64,000 nt of DNA from Novosphingobium sediminis (GCF_007991615.1 NZ_BJYR01000010.1:1-64000), one strand, 5' to 3'; positions 18,822 to 28,788 are shown, counted from the first letter of the stretch. Translations and numbers: made by a program. The notes: a model not told the origin generated them from the sequence alone.

Positions 18822-21617
18822 TTACGGCTTGATCCCGTAATGCGCGTAGAAGTGCCCCACATCCGGGAACACCGTCTTCGCCGCCTTTGACAGCGCCGCC
18901 GCCTTGGCCTTGTCACCCATGCGGTCTGCCACGATGCCGGCCATGAACAGCGATGCCGTCTGCTCAGGCTCCGCCGCCAGCGCGGCTTCGTAGTCGGCCA
19001 TGGCTTCCTTGAGGCGGCCGGCGCGGAAGTGCACCAGCGCGCGGCTGTCCATGTACATCGCTGGATCGGAATCGAGTTCGATCGCCTTGTTGCAATCGGT
19101 CAGCGCTGTATCGAGCGCGGTGTTGCGCAGGGCCAGATACCAGCAGCGCGCATTGCGCAGCTTGGCTGAGGAACCACGCTTCTCCAGCGCTTCGTCGAGC
19201 ATGGAAAGAGCCTCGTCATGCCGGTCGGCCTGCTCGAGCCGGTCGATCTTCTCGAGGAAATTCGAAAGCCCGTCGTCAGTCGCGATGTCGAGATCGGTGG
19301 GCAGCAGGTCCATCCCTTCGTCTACCTTGCCCGCCTCGATCAGTTCGTAGGAGAGCGTGCTGCGCGCGTCCGCATTGCCCTGTTCGAGGTCATAGGCCGC
19401 CTGCGCGTCGGCCAGCGAACCAGCGCGGTTGCCCACCTTGCTGCGCAGGTCCGAACGCTTGAGGTAGCGGTCTGCCGAAGCGTCCAGCGCAATCGCACGG
19501 GTATAATCCGCTTCGGCGGCGGCCCAGTTGAACAGCGTGCGTTCGAACCACGCGCGGTCGGTCAGGCGGCTGGCGTCGTCGGGCTTGTCGGCAATGCGCG
19601 TGTCGAAGATCGCGCGGGCCTTGGCGAGTGCCGGGCTGCTCTTGCGCCGCGCCACGTCGTCCCACCACTTGGGATAGGCTGGATCGAGCGAGAGCCGGGC
19701 CGTGCGCTCCATCGCGTCGGAAATGGCCTTGGCGGTGCTGCTCGCCTTGTCGGGCGCGATTTCGGCGCCGCTCTCGCGCGAAACGATCTCTTCCGAGAGC
19801 GTGCCCCCGGCAAGCGCAAGACGGCGCTGCCATGTCGCGGCGGGGAGGTCGAGGCCGCCCGGATCGCCGCCGCTCAGCGTCACGCCCTTGCCCGCATCGG
19901 GCAGGATCCACGCTGTGCGCAGCCGCGCATGCCACGGATCGCTGATCAGCGCGGGGATGGCCCGCCACGCCGCCCGGTCACGCGGGGCGTCATAAGTCAC
20001 CTTCAGGCCGGGCGGCACGGCCAGCGCATAGTGCCCGTCGCGGTATTTCCAGTTGGGGTAGGCGATGCCGTCGAAGTCCAGCGTCCACACCGCCGCATCG
20101 GCATCCCACGCAGAGCGAGCCTTGCCGACGAAGGTGTCACCAACCCAGTTGGTCGCGGCCTTTTCGGCAAAGCTAGTCAGCTTCTCGTCGTAGTTCGGAC
20201 CCGGATCGACCTTGTAGGACGCGGCATAAGTGCCGTTGTAGCGCAGTGTCAGGTGGTAGGGCGTTGCAAGGTGCGGCCCGGCGGTCATGTCATAAGTGAG
20301 GTCCGCGTCGATATCGGGCCGTGCATGCGCGCGCAGCGGCAGCGCCAAGAGCGCCGGCTTGCTGCCCTCGATGCTGCCGCCCATCGGCAGCACGGTGCCA
20401 TAGCGCGGCACGTCGCGGATATCGGCAAGGCGCGAGCCGAGCATCGTGCCGTCGAGCCAGAAGTCCTCCTCGCCCACCTTGGCGTGGACGAAGACATGGT
20501 CGAACGCCAGCGCGGCGGGCACCATGTCCGGCACCGCATCGCCGCGCTTGCTGCTGGCCATCACCGGTTCGGCCTTGATTCCCAGCCGGTCGAGCACCGC
20601 CAGCAGCAGCAGCGTCTTCGCCTTGCAATCGCCATAGCGCTTGGACCAGGTATCGGCGGGCGCTTGCGGCACGTAGTTGCCGTTGCCCATCGCGATCAGT
20701 TCATAGCGCACTTCGTCCTGCACCAACCGCAGCGCATCCGCCATGCGGCGCACCGGATCGGGCGAGCGCGCGGCAATCGCATCCACCCGCGCGGCAAGGT
20801 CCGAACCCGGCGCAATGGTGTCCTTCACCGCGTAAAGCGGCGCCATCACCTTGGCGACGGAGGCCCAGTCCGGGAAGGTGGTGAATTGAAGCAAGGGCAG
20901 CGCCGCGAACCGGCTCGGCGCGTTCTTCGCCGCATCGGGAAGCTTCGCCACCGGCAGCGAAACCACGATTTCGGTCCATGTCGCGTCAACCGGCTTCGGC
21001 GTGGGTGTCAGCCCCGGCGCAAGCGATTTTACCGTCAGCGGGTTGGCTGTCCTCCACACCAGCCTCGCGCGGCCAAAGCCGACCTTGAGCGGCGCCGGCA
21101 GCAGCACAAGCCCATCCTGCACATGGCCCGCCAGCGCGCTGTCGCGTTCGGAAATGGTGAATACCATCCGCAGCACATCGCCGACCCTGAGGCCTTCGAT
21201 ATGCTTCACGGCGGTGAGTTGGCCATCGACCATCAGCCGCTCGAGCCCTGCCTCGCGGCGGATCACGGTGATGCCTTCGCCTTTGCCGAGCGCGTCGATC
21301 ACCTGATCGCCGCGGATGATCTCCAGCTTGTGCAAGGTGAGATCGCCGTGGTCGGGCTGCCACGGCAGTGTCACCGTGCCCATCTGCAACAGCGCCTCGG
21401 GGCTTGAGGCCTGGCGCATGGTATCGATGTAGACGGTGGTGGTGTCGCCATCGACCTGCACCTGCTCGTCGAAGCGCACCGCGCTTTCGGCCTTCAGAAC
21501 AGGCGGTGCCGGTGCCACCCACGCAGGGACGGGCGCGACGAGGACTTTGTCTCCGGCATGGGCCGAGGTGCTGGCGAGCGTGGAAAGTACGGCTGCGCCG
21601 AATAGCGTTTTGTGCAA
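18822..21617 (-). CDS. DUF3857 / transglutaminase-like / TPR exported protein
   Basis: A large exported protein of about 931 residues. A signal peptide (LHKTLFGAAVLSTLASTSAHA) begins at a TTG codon at 21617. An ATG at 21743 is in frame but adds 42 residues ahead of the signal, so TTG is preferred. The order is a DUF3857 beta domain (about 20-260), then a transglutaminase-like core with Cys in RYGDCKAKT near 330, His in FDHVFVH near 373 and Asp in FWLDGTM near 387. A beta region follows, then C-terminal TPR repeats (about 690-930). The triad is intact, so peptidase or acyl-transfer activity in the periplasm is plausible. Target unknown. Confidence 0.82.
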   Translation of the reverse strand: MHKTLFGAAVLSTLASTSAHAGDKVLVAPVPAWVAPAPPVLKAESAVRFDEQVQVDGDTTTVYIDTMRQASSPEALLQMGTVTLPWQPDHGDLTLHKLEIIRGDQVIDALGKGEGITVIRREAGLERLMVDGQLTAVKHIEGLRVGDVLRMVFTISERDSALAGHVQDGLVLLPAPLKVGFGRARLVWRTANPLTVKSLAPGLTPTPKPVDATWTEIVVSLPVAKLPDAAKNAPSRFAALPLLQFTTFPDWASVAKVMAPLYAVKDTIAPGSDLAARVDAIAARSPDPVRRMADALRLVQDEVRYELIAMGNGNYVPQAPADTWSKRYGDCKAKTLLLLAVLDRLGIKAEPVMASSKRGDAVPDMVPAALAFDHVFVHAKVGEEDFWLDGTMLGSRLADIRDVPRYGTVLPMGGSIEGSKPALLALPLRAHARPDIDADLTYDMTAGPHLATPYHLTLRYNGTYAASYKVDPGPNYDEKLTSFAEKAATNWVGDTFVGKARSAWDADAAVWTLDFDGIAYPNWKYRDGHYALAVPPGLKVTYDAPRDRAAWRAIPALISDPWHARLRTAWILPDAGKGVTLSGGDPGGLDLPAATWQRRLALAGGTLSEEIVSRESGAEIAPDKASSTAKAISDAMERTARLSLDPAYPKWWDDVARRKSSPALAKARAIFDTRIADKPDDASRLTDRAWFERTLFNWAAAEADYTRAIALDASADRYLKRSDLRSKVGNRAGSLADAQAAYDLEQGNADARSTLSYELIEAGKVDEGMDLLPTDLDIATDDGLSNFLEKIDRLEQADRHDEALSMLDEALEKRGSSAKLRNARCWYLALRNTALDTALTDCNKAIELDSDPAMYMDSRALVHFRAGRLKEAMADYEAALAAEPEQTASLFMAGIVADRMGDKAKAAALSKAAKTVFPDVGHFYAHYGIKP

Positions 21618-21897
21618 GTGAGGCCCCGGACAAGCGGTTGGACCCGCAAGGGATAACCGAACACCGCCAAAGCGCAACGACTGGTCGCACCGATTTGGCC
21701 GCGCAGCTCCGACAGGCGCGCGCCGGATGCGCCCCATTGCCAAACCCGCCTGTCCCCGCTATGCGCGCCGACTTCCGGTGGGGTGTCACCCCGCCTGATT
21801 CCGTGCGGGAGGATGCCCGGCTCTGTGGGCCAGCATCTGTCTGACCGCTCACTCTGCGGGGCTGAAATGGCTCCAACAGGACGAAAGGAGGCCAATC
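21618..21897 (+). promoter_or_regulatory. rplK upstream region / leader
   Basis: This 280-base region separates divergent genes and must hold the promoter of rplK-rplA. A GC-rich hairpin (about 21777-21795, GGTGGGG and CCCCGCC around TGTCA) could lie in the leader. L1 autoregulation through an mRNA leader site is known in other bacteria, but I cannot identify a certain L1 site here. A strong ribosome-binding site (AAAGGAGG) precedes the GTG start of rplK. Confidence 0.4.
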
Positions 21898-22326
21898 GTG
21901 GCCAAGAAAATTGATGGTTACATCAAGCTGCAGGTTGCAGCTGGTGAAGCGAAGCCCTCGCCGCCGATCGGGCCCGCGCTTGGTCAGCGCGGTGTCAACA
22001 TCATGGGTTTCTGCAAGGAATTCAACGCCGCTACGCAGGAAGTTGAAAAGGGCACCCCGCTGCCCACGATCATCACGGTCTATTCGGACAAGTCGTTCAC
22101 TTTCGTGACGAAGACCCCGCCGGCCACCTTCCTCATTAAGAAGGTCCTCGGTCTCAAGTCCGGCTCGAAGGAGCCCGGCAAGATCTCGGCAGGCAAGATC
22201 ACTCGTGCCCAGCTCGCTGAAGTCGCCGCGCTCAAGATGAAGGATCTGAACGCCAACGACGAAGACGCGGCAATCAAGATCATCGAAGGCTCGGCGCGCG
22301 CCATGGGCCTGCAGGTGGAGGGCTGA
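21898..22326 (+). CDS. rplK: 50S ribosomal protein L11
   Basis: A 142-residue L11. The N-terminal domain has [28 protein letters not shown]. The C-terminal RNA-binding domain has [18 protein letters not shown]. It forms the GTPase-associated centre with 23S rRNA. It starts at GTG 21898 after a near-perfect Shine-Dalgarno. rplA follows after 4 bases. Confidence 0.97.
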   Translation: MAKKIDGYIKLQVAAGEAKPSPPIGPALGQRGVNIMGFCKEFNAATQEVEKGTPLPTIITVYSDKSFTFVTKTPPATFLIKKVLGLKSGSKEPGKISAGKITRAQLAEVAALKMKDLNANDEDAAIKIIEGSARAMGLQVEG

Positions 22327-22330
22327 TCCG

Positions 22331-23029
22331 ATGAAGATGACCAAGAACAAGAAGTCCCTCGCGGAAAAGCTGGGCGACAACCAGAAGCTCTATGGCGTTG
22401 ATGAGGCGATCCAGCTCCTGAAGGATCTGAAGCGCACCAAGTTCGACGAATCGCTCGAGGTTGCGCTCAACCTCGGCGTCGATCCGCGCCACGCTGACCA
22501 GATGGTCCGCGGCATGGTCACGCTGCCCTCGGGCACCGGCAAGGACGTCAAGGTCGCCGTGTTCGCGCGCGGTGACAAGGCTGAAGCCGCTCTGGCCGCT
22601 GGTGCTGACAAGGTTGGCGCCGAAGACCTGCTTGAGGACATGCAGAACGGCAACCTCGACTACGGCCGCGTGATCGCGACGCCCGACATGATGGGCATCG
22701 TCGGCCGCCTCGGCAAGGTGCTGGGCCCCAAGGGCCTGATGCCGAACCCGAAGCTTGGCACCGTCACCCCGAACGTTGCTGATGCGGTCAAGGCGGCGAA
22801 GGCCGGCCAGATCGAATTCCGCGTCGAAAAGGCCGGCATCATCCACGGCGGCATCGGCAAGATGAGCTTCTCGAACGAGGCGCTGCGCGCCAACTTCGAT
22901 GCGTTCGTCGATGCGATCATCAAGGCGAAACCCGCTGGCGCCAAGGGCAAGTATTTGCGCAAGGTTGGCCTCTCCTCGTCGATGGGCCCCGGCCTCAAGG
23001 TCGACGTGGCGGAAGTCCACGGCGGCTGA
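22331..23029 (+). CDS. rplA: 50S ribosomal protein L1
   Basis: A 232-residue L1, part of the E-site stalk and usually the translational repressor of its own operon. Signatures are [24 protein letters not shown] near 35-58 and [22 protein letters not shown] near 128-150. It is followed by a clear intrinsic terminator, so rplK-rplA is a two-gene unit. rplJ-rplL do not follow. Confidence 0.97.
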   Translation: MKMTKNKKSLAEKLGDNQKLYGVDEAIQLLKDLKRTKFDESLEVALNLGVDPRHADQMVRGMVTLPSGTGKDVKVAVFARGDKAEAALAAGADKVGAEDLLEDMQNGNLDYGRVIATPDMMGIVGRLGKVLGPKGLMPNPKLGTVTPNVADAVKAAKAGQIEFRVEKAGIIHGGIGKMSFSNEALRANFDAFVDAIIKAKPAGAKGKYLRKVGLSSSMGPGLKVDVAEVHGG

Positions 23030-23056
23030 TCGCCAGCTTTGCTGCGAACCCAAAAG

Positions 23057-23087
23057 GGCTGGGAGGGGAAACCTTCCCGGCCTTTTT
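23057..23087 (+). terminator. Intrinsic terminator after rplA
   Basis: An 11-base-pair stem (GGCTGGGAGGG with CCTTCCCGGCC, two G-U pairs) with a GAAA tetraloop is followed by five T residues. Confidence 0.9.
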
Positions 23088-23091
23088 CGAA

Positions 23092-24045
23092 TCAGCGCCC
23101 TGCGACGAGCGGCGACGTGTAACCCGGGTCATGCGCGAAAGGCAGCGGTGCGCCGGTCCGCAGCGCGTCCAGCACCGCCGCGAAATCAGTCTGCGCCCGC
23201 CAGCCTAGTTCCCGCTCCGCAAGGCCTGCGTCGTAGACCCGGCCGAGGCTTGGCGGCAGTTGCCAGCCGCGTGCGGCGAACAGGGCTTCGGTTTCGGGGA
23301 AGCGCTCCCGGATCAAGGCTGCGGCATCCGACTTGAGCGCCGCCGCGTCCTGACGGGCGAACGGCGTCGGCGCGCTGGCAATATAGAGCCCGAAGCCGAG
23401 TTGCGGCGCCTTCTCCAGCGCCGTGATGTGCGCGGCGGCGGCATCTTCGACTGTCAACCGGCGGTGCAGCAGTTCGATCGCCTTGAGGTTCTCGCCCGAC
23501 GGCTGCTTGTGCGTATCGTCATCCTCCGGAAAGAACCGCGAGGTTCGCAGCACCACCGATGCCAGCCCGTGTTCGGCGGCATAGAGCCGGCACAGCCCCT
23601 CCGCCGCCAGCTTGGTCACACCATAGATGTTGCGCGGCGCCAGCGGTCCGGTCTGCTCGTTTAGCCACACCGCCTCCGCGGCCTTTTCCTGTCTGATCGC
23701 TTCGCTGATCATCAGCGAGGTTGTCGAGGTCATCACGAAGCGGTCGTGCCCAGCCGCCTTCGCAGCCTCCAGCAGGTTGAGTGTGCCGGTGACGTTGACG
23801 TCGACAAAGGCCTGCACCGGATAGCGGGCGATGTCCGGTTTGTGGAGCGCCGCCGTGTGGATCACCGCATCGATGCCTAGGCCCATCGCGCGATCGACCA
23901 CGCTGCGGTCGGCCACGCTGCCCAGCACATGCGTTTCCGGCCCCGGCGCGAGATCGAGCCCTGTCACGGTGTGGCCCGCCGCGCGGAGGGCTGGAGCGAG
24001 GAAGCGGCCAAGCCAGCCCGAGGAGCCGGTGAGGAGTATGCGCAT
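23092..24045 (-). CDS. NAD-dependent epimerase/dehydratase (extended SDR)
   Basis: A 317-residue extended SDR. The Rossmann motif is TGSSGWLGRF at the N-terminus, and catalytic YxxxK is in NIYGVTKLAAEGLCRLY near 150. The C-terminal domain has VYDAGLAERELGWRAQTDF, as in nucleotide-sugar epimerases. I chose ATG 24045 since the family starts directly with MRILLTG; 39 upstream codons are spurious. Its start overlaps the stop of the upstream lipoprotein gene (ATGA), so the three minus-strand genes 25357-23092 form an operon. Substrate unknown. Confidence 0.82.
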   Translation of the reverse strand: MRILLTGSSGWLGRFLAPALRAAGHTVTGLDLAPGPETHVLGSVADRSVVDRAMGLGIDAVIHTAALHKPDIARYPVQAFVDVNVTGTLNLLEAAKAAGHDRFVMTSTTSLMISEAIRQEKAAEAVWLNEQTGPLAPRNIYGVTKLAAEGLCRLYAAEHGLASVVLRTSRFFPEDDDTHKQPSGENLKAIELLHRRLTVEDAAAAHITALEKAPQLGFGLYIASAPTPFARQDAAALKSDAAALIRERFPETEALFAARGWQLPPSLGRVYDAGLAERELGWRAQTDFAAVLDALRTGAPLPFAHDPGYTSPLVAGR

Positions 24046-24599
24046 CAGCCTGCCCCTTTCGCGAGATTGGCGCGGGTATAGCATTCCGCCACAAAGCTGA
24101 TCCCGCGCCCATCGGGCAGGCGCAGCACGGCCTTGTGCGAGAGCACCGTTCCTGCAGGGCACTCCGCTGCGCGGCCCCGCCGGCTTTCAAGTCGCTCGCG
24201 GTGGAAGCCAAGCGGGCGCACTACCGTGCCGAAGGGCGTTTGCGTGGTTTCGAGCGTGGTGTTCATCGCCGGGGTCAGCCGCGCCGGCACATACCAGTTC
24301 TTCGCATCGGACAGCACCGCGCTGCCGCAGCGCAGCCGCACATGGCGGAAGGTGAGCGGTTCCTCCGCTGCCACACCAAGCGTCGCCCGAATGGCAGGAG
24401 AAGCCGTTTCCTGCTCGCCGCGGTTGCTCTCGGCCACGATTTGAGCCGGCGCGGCAATGCCCCGTGCCGCGCACCATTGCTGCAAGGCAGCCGTGGCGCT
24501 GTCATTTGCCGCGAGCGTCGCTTCGAAACGGGAGAGCGTCGGCGCGCAGGCCGCCAGCGCCAGCAGCGCAGCGGCCCCGGCAGTCGCGCGGATAGTCAG
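24045..24599 (-). CDS. Small lipoprotein, unknown function, probable CTG start
   Basis: The frame carries a textbook lipoprotein signal (residues read LTIRATAGAAALLALAAC, lipobox LAAC) only if translation begins at CTG 24599. This codon overlaps the stop of the upstream MoaB-like gene (CTGA), the position where an ATGA overlap would be expected. The first conventional start in the frame is TTG 24485, which would remove the signal. The mature part (about 165 residues) has no domain I recognise. It has several Cys residues and ends with FVAECYTRANLAKGAG. It is probably outer-membrane or periplasmic. Confidence 0.6.
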   Translation of the reverse strand: MTIRATAGAAALLALAACAPTLSRFEATLAANDSATAALQQWCAARGIAAPAQIVAESNRGEQETASPAIRATLGVAAEEPLTFRHVRLRCGSAVLSDAKNWYVPARLTPAMNTTLETTQTPFGTVVRPLGFHRERLESRRGRAAECPAGTVLSHKAVLRLPDGRGISFVAECYTRANLAKGAG

Positions 24600-25357
24600 A
24601 TGCCCCCCGGCACCGCCTCGCGGCCCAGCGCAGCGAGGCCATCGATCAGCACTTGTGCCACGGCATCGAGCACCGTCTGATCGGTCGAGCGAATGACAAA
24701 GTTCGCGCCCACGCGCCCCTCACGGAAGAACGGATAGCTGCCGATCTGGCACCCCTCGTGCGTCTTCTCGGTCTCGCGCAGCAGATCGGCGATCTCGCTT
24801 TCTGCCACCCAGCAGCCAACGGTGGCGGAAAGCAGCGGTGCGCCGCCTTCCAACGTTCCGGTGAGGCCATCGAGCATCTGCGCGGTGATTCCTGGTACGC
24901 CCGCCATCAAGAACACGTTGCCCACCTGGATCCCCGGCGCACCCGACAGTCGGTTGGGGATGAGGTCCGCGCCTTCAGGCACGCGCGCCATGCGCAGCCG
25001 CGCCGGATTGATGCCGCCGCGCGTTTCGTAATAGCGGGTGAGCATGGCTTCGGCCTCAGGGTGGATCACCACCGGCACGCCCAGCGCCTCGGCCACGGCG
25101 TCGACGGTGATATCATCATGCGTCGGCCCGATCCCGCCCGTCGTGAACAGGTAGTCGTTGCGCGCCCGCAGTGCATTCACCGCCTCGATGATCGCCGCCA
25201 TGTCATCCGGCACCACGCGCACTTCGCGCAGGCGGATGCCTTGCACCCCCAGCCACGTCGCCACTTGCGCAATGTTCTTGTCGTGCGTGCGGCCAGAGAG
25301 GATCTCATCGCCCACGACAATCAGTGCGGCGGTCCAGATACGGGATGTGTCGGTCAT
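24596..25357 (-). CDS. Molybdopterin-binding / CinA N-terminal-like protein
   Basis: A 253-residue protein with the MoaB/Mog fold. GDEILSGRTHDKN lies near residue 17, the TTGGIGPTHDDIT signature near 71, and GAPGIQVGNVFLMAGVPG near 140. It matches the stand-alone competence/damage-inducible CinA-like group rather than the full CinA, lacking the C-terminal deamidase domain. Its role may be in cofactor or pyridine-nucleotide repair. It is first in the three-gene operon with the lipoprotein and epimerase. Confidence 0.85.
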   Translation of the reverse strand: MTDTSRIWTAALIVVGDEILSGRTHDKNIAQVATWLGVQGIRLREVRVVPDDMAAIIEAVNALRARNDYLFTTGGIGPTHDDITVDAVAEALGVPVVIHPEAEAMLTRYYETRGGINPARLRMARVPEGADLIPNRLSGAPGIQVGNVFLMAGVPGITAQMLDGLTGTLEGGAPLLSATVGCWVAESEIADLLRETEKTHEGCQIGSYPFFREGRVGANFVIRSTDQTVLDAVAQVLIDGLAALGREAVPGGI

Positions 25358-25410
25358 GCGCAGAGCGATAGCGCAAACCGGATTGCGTGCAATGGGGCTT
25401 TGATGCGGCT

Positions 25411-25447
25411 GGAAAGGAAAGCCCCCGCCTCTCTAGAGGAGGGGGTT
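25411..25447 (-). terminator. Candidate intrinsic terminator downstream of the monooxygenase
   Basis: On the minus strand a GC-rich hairpin (CCCCC and GGGGG arms plus a second CCTC/GAGG stem with one mismatch) is followed by TTTCCTTTCC. It lies 23 bases after the monooxygenase stop. Confidence 0.45.
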
Positions 25448-25469
25448 GGGAGTGTAGGTTTTCGCCGCC

Positions 25470-26996
25470 TCACTCCGCCGGTTCGACTACCTCGCCAGCC
25501 GTCGCCGCAACCGCGCCCGTTGCCTTGCCGAAGTGCATGATCCCGTCGTCGAGCGGGCTTTCCTTCATGTACTTGCGGTCCCAGACATAGTCCTGGTTGA
25601 GCCGCCACGGCATGTCCTTCGCATTCTTCGGCTGGATCGATAGCCCGCGCTGGATGTAGCCGGAGGATAGGTCGAGCGGGGTGTCAGGCGTCAGCGTGCT
25701 TTCGTCGGTCAGCACCGGCGTCGCAATGTCTGCGCCCACCTTCTTCATGTGGTTGAGCAGGCGGCAGACGTAATCGGCGTCGATATCCGCGCGCAGAGTC
25801 CATGATGCGTTGAGGTAGCCGAACACCTGCGCGAGGTTGGGCAGGTTCGAATACATGCAGCCCTTGTAGTACCAGCGCTCGTTCATCCGCACTGGCTGGC
25901 CGTCCATGCCGAGCGCGATCTTGCCCGCCATGGCGAGGGCAAGGCCGGTGGCGGTGACGATCACGTCGCAATCGAGCCGCTTGCCCGACTTGAGCTGGAT
26001 GCCCTTGGCATCGATCCGCTCGATATGGTCGGTGACAATGTCCGCCTTGCCCGCGTTCATGGCGTGGAACAGGTCGCCATCGGGCACGAGGCACAGGCGC
26101 TGTTCCCACGGGTTGTAGGGCGGGGTGAACGTGGCCGGATCGTACTTGGGGCCGAGCGCTTCCTGCAGCTTCTTGGTCAGGAAGTCCTTGACCTTCTGCG
26201 GCTCGTTCCGCGCCCGCTTGAACACGATGCTCTGCATCGTGACGTTCTTGAAGCGCGTGATCTTGTAGGCGAGCTTCTCGGGCAGGAACTTGCGCAGCGT
26301 GTTGGCGATGGCGTCGCGCGCGGGGCGGATGGCGTACCATGTCGGCGTGCGCTGGAGCATCGTTACGTGCGCTGCCTGCTTCGCCATCGCCGGGACGATG
26401 GTGACGGCCGTCGCGCCCGAGCCGATCACGACAACGCGCTTGCCGCTGTAGTCGTAGTCTTCCGGCCAGAACTGCGGGTGGATGATCTTGCCGGCAAAGT
26501 CCTCGCGGCCGGGGATCGCGGGATCATAGGGCGTGTCGTAATCGTAGTAACCCGAGCCAAGGTAGAGGAACCGCGCCGTGGTGCGGCTGCGCTGGCCGTC
26601 CTCGGCCTCGGTGGTGATTACCCACCATGCGTTCGCGCTTTCCCAGTTGGCCGAGACGACCTTGGTCTCGAAGCGGATGTGCTGGCGGATGCCGCGCTCA
26701 TCGACGATGCGGTTGAGATACTCGAGGATCGAGGGCCCATCGGCGATCGACTTTTCGTGCTTCCACGGCTCGAAGATGAAACCGAGCGTATGCATGTCGC
26801 TGTCAGAGCGGACGCCGGGGTAGCGGAACAGATCCCAGGTGCCGCCAAGTTGCGGGCGGCGTTCGAACAGGGCGTAGCTGCGGTCGGGGCAGATCATCTG
26901 CATGTGCGCGGCCATGCCGATGCCGGAGAGGCCTGCGCCGATGATCGCGACGTCGATGTCCGGCTGCCCGCTGCGGCGCGTGCCCTCGAAACCCAT
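25470..26996 (-). CDS. Flavin-containing monooxygenase, Baeyer-Villiger type
   Basis: A 508-residue class B flavoprotein monooxygenase. The FAD motif is IIGAGLSGIGMAA near 18-30. The fingerprint FxGxxxHxxxWP appears as FAGKIIHPQFWP near 167-178. The NADPH motif is VVIGSGATAVTIVP just after it. It would insert oxygen beside a carbonyl or hydroxylate a heteroatom; the substrate is unknown, and sphingomonads often use such enzymes on ketones or terpenoids. ATG 26996 has GGGAG six bases upstream and is preferred over ATG 27020. It is divergent from corA. Confidence 0.88.
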   Translation of the reverse strand: MGFEGTRRSGQPDIDVAIIGAGLSGIGMAAHMQMICPDRSYALFERRPQLGGTWDLFRYPGVRSDSDMHTLGFIFEPWKHEKSIADGPSILEYLNRIVDERGIRQHIRFETKVVSANWESANAWWVITTEAEDGQRSRTTARFLYLGSGYYDYDTPYDPAIPGREDFAGKIIHPQFWPEDYDYSGKRVVVIGSGATAVTIVPAMAKQAAHVTMLQRTPTWYAIRPARDAIANTLRKFLPEKLAYKITRFKNVTMQSIVFKRARNEPQKVKDFLTKKLQEALGPKYDPATFTPPYNPWEQRLCLVPDGDLFHAMNAGKADIVTDHIERIDAKGIQLKSGKRLDCDVIVTATGLALAMAGKIALGMDGQPVRMNERWYYKGCMYSNLPNLAQVFGYLNASWTLRADIDADYVCRLLNHMKKVGADIATPVLTDESTLTPDTPLDLSSGYIQRGLSIQPKNAKDMPWRLNQDYVWDRKYMKESPLDDGIMHFGKATGAVAATAGEVVEPAE

Positions 26997-27118
26997 GGTG
27001 TTCTCCCGTGTTATTGACATGCATGATAGCAGTCGGGGCCATGATTGCCAGTCTGTTTCAATGGGCGATTAAACGCAGGTGATTGCGCTTTCGGGTGCGC
27101 CGCGACAGAAGGAAGGCC

Positions 27119-28102
27119 ATGCCGATCATCGCCGCGCGCCGTTATACCGAGGGGAAGCCCGAACCGGCCGATCTCGCCCTCACCGGCGACCCGGTGATCG
27201 AAGAGGCCCTGCCGCGCGGCTGCTTCGACTGGATTGGGCTGTGCGATCCGACTGCGGAGGAAATGGCGCGCGTGGGACGCCAGTTCGGGCTTCATCCGCT
27301 GGCGATCGAGGACGCGCTGAACCCGCGCCAGTTGCCCAAGGTCGATCTCTACGGCCAGCAGCTCTTTGTCGTGGCGCGGACCGCGATGATGGATCCGGGC
27401 GGCGATACGATCACGTACGGGCAGACGTCGATGTTCCTCGGCGCGCGGTTCATCGTCACGGTGCGGATGGGTTCTGCGCGCGCGCACGCGGATCTGCGCC
27501 GCGCGCTTGAGGCCGATACCGAGCACCTCGCCGAGGGAGCGGACTATGTGCTCCACGCCGTGCTTGATTTCATTGTCGATGGCTATCTGCCTATCGCCGA
27601 CCAGTTCGAGGAAGTAGCGCACGCCATCGAGGAAGCCGCGATCGACCAGTTCCCCGATCCGATAACGATCCGCCGCATCTTCCGCCTGCGCCGCGAACTG
27701 CGCCGCTTCGAGCGGATCATCGGGCCGATGGAGGAACTCACCTTGCGCCTTGCCGAGGCGGACCTGCCAGTGATCGATCCTTCGGCGCGGATCTGGTTCC
27801 GCGACGTGCTTGACCACGTACGCCGGGCGATGGCGCGGATGCAGAGCCTCAAGGAAACGCTCGCGGCCACGGTCGAGACGGCGGGGCTGCTCGAGCAGCA
27901 CCGGCAGGGCGTGATTACCCGCCAGCTTGCGGCGTGGGCAGCGATCCTTGCGGTGCCAACTGCGATTGCCGGCATTTACGGGATGAACTTTGACAACATC
28001 CCCGAACTGCACTGGCGCTGGGGCTATCCGATGGTCTGGGGCCTGATCGCCATGATCTGCGGTGGGCTCTTGTGGCGGTTTCGGCGAATCGGCTGGCTTT
28101 AG
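27119..28102 (+). CDS. corA: CorA-family magnesium/cobalt transporter
   Basis: A 327-residue CorA/2-TM-GxN protein. A long cytoplasmic helical funnel is followed by two C-terminal helices (about 268-290 and 300-320) separated by the signature YGMNF. It would mediate Mg2+ (or Co2+/Ni2+/Zn2+) influx as a pentamer. ATG 27119 has AGAAGGAAGG just upstream and matches the family start; the frame is open to 27083. The last codons overlap the convergent ung gene by 4 bases. Confidence 0.92.
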   Translation: MPIIAARRYTEGKPEPADLALTGDPVIEEALPRGCFDWIGLCDPTAEEMARVGRQFGLHPLAIEDALNPRQLPKVDLYGQQLFVVARTAMMDPGGDTITYGQTSMFLGARFIVTVRMGSARAHADLRRALEADTEHLAEGADYVLHAVLDFIVDGYLPIADQFEEVAHAIEEAAIDQFPDPITIRRIFRLRRELRRFERIIGPMEELTLRLAEADLPVIDPSARIWFRDVLDHVRRAMARMQSLKETLAATVETAGLLEQHRQGVITRQLAAWAAILAVPTAIAGIYGMNFDNIPELHWRWGYPMVWGLIAMICGGLLWRFRRIGWL

Positions 28103-28788
28103 GCCGGCAGGCGCCAATCGATCGCCGCGGCGTCCTGTTCCTCCAGCCACGCATTTGCCTTGCTGAAATGCCGGCAGCCGAGGAAGCCGCGGTGTGCAGA
28201 GAGCGGGCTGGGGTGCGGGGCTTCGAGGATGAGGTGCGGGCCGGCGCTGGCTTCGCGGATCAGCGGGGCCTTGGCGCGGGCATGGCTGCCCCAGAGCAAG
28301 TAGGCACACGGTGTAGAGCGCTCCGTCACCGCGCGGATCGCCGCATCGGTGAACAGTTCCCAGCCCTTGCCCTGGTGCGACCCGGCTTGACCCGCTTCGA
28401 CCGTCAGCACGGTGTTGAGGAGCAGGACACCGCCTCGGGCCCAGCTTTCGAGATGGCCATGCGCGGGGCGGGGCAGGCCTAGGTCCGCTTCCTGCTCCTT
28501 GAAGATATTGAGCAGGCTGGGCGGCACAGGCACACCGGGGCGCACCGAAAAGGACAGGCCATGCGCCTGTCCGGGGCCGTGATAGGGATCCTGCCCGAGG
28601 ATGACGACCCGCACAGCAGGCAGCGGCGTGAGCTCCAGCGCGGCAAGGCGAGTCCCTGCGGGCGGATAGATCGTTTTGCCCGCAGCCTCCTCCGCCTTGA
28701 GAAAGCCGCCGAGCGTGCGCAGCGGGCGGCTGGCAAGGACAGGTTCGAGCGCCGCGCGCCAGGTTTCCGGGATGGAGCTGCTTGTCAT
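28099..28788 (-). CDS. ung: Uracil-DNA glycosylase, family 1
   Basis: A 229-residue UDG that removes uracil from DNA. The water-activating loop [18 protein letters not shown] lies near 64-81. The leucine intercalation loop [13 protein letters not shown] lies near 191-203. These are diagnostic of family 1. It is convergent with corA and divergent from ugd. Confidence 0.96.
   Translation of the reverse strand: MTSSSIPETWRAALEPVLASRPLRTLGGFLKAEEAAGKTIYPPAGTRLAALELTPLPAVRVVILGQDPYHGPGQAHGLSFSVRPGVPVPPSLLNIFKEQEADLGLPRPAHGHLESWARGGVLLLNTVLTVEAGQAGSHQGKGWELFTDAAIRAVTERSTPCAYLLWGSHARAKAPLIREASAGPHLILEAPHPSPLSAHRGFLGCRHFSKANAWLEEQDAAAIDWRLPA

Noticed and set aside
19218..21407. 729-codon open frame antisense to the DUF3857 protein
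   Set aside because: Arg/His-rich shadow translation without any recognisable motif.
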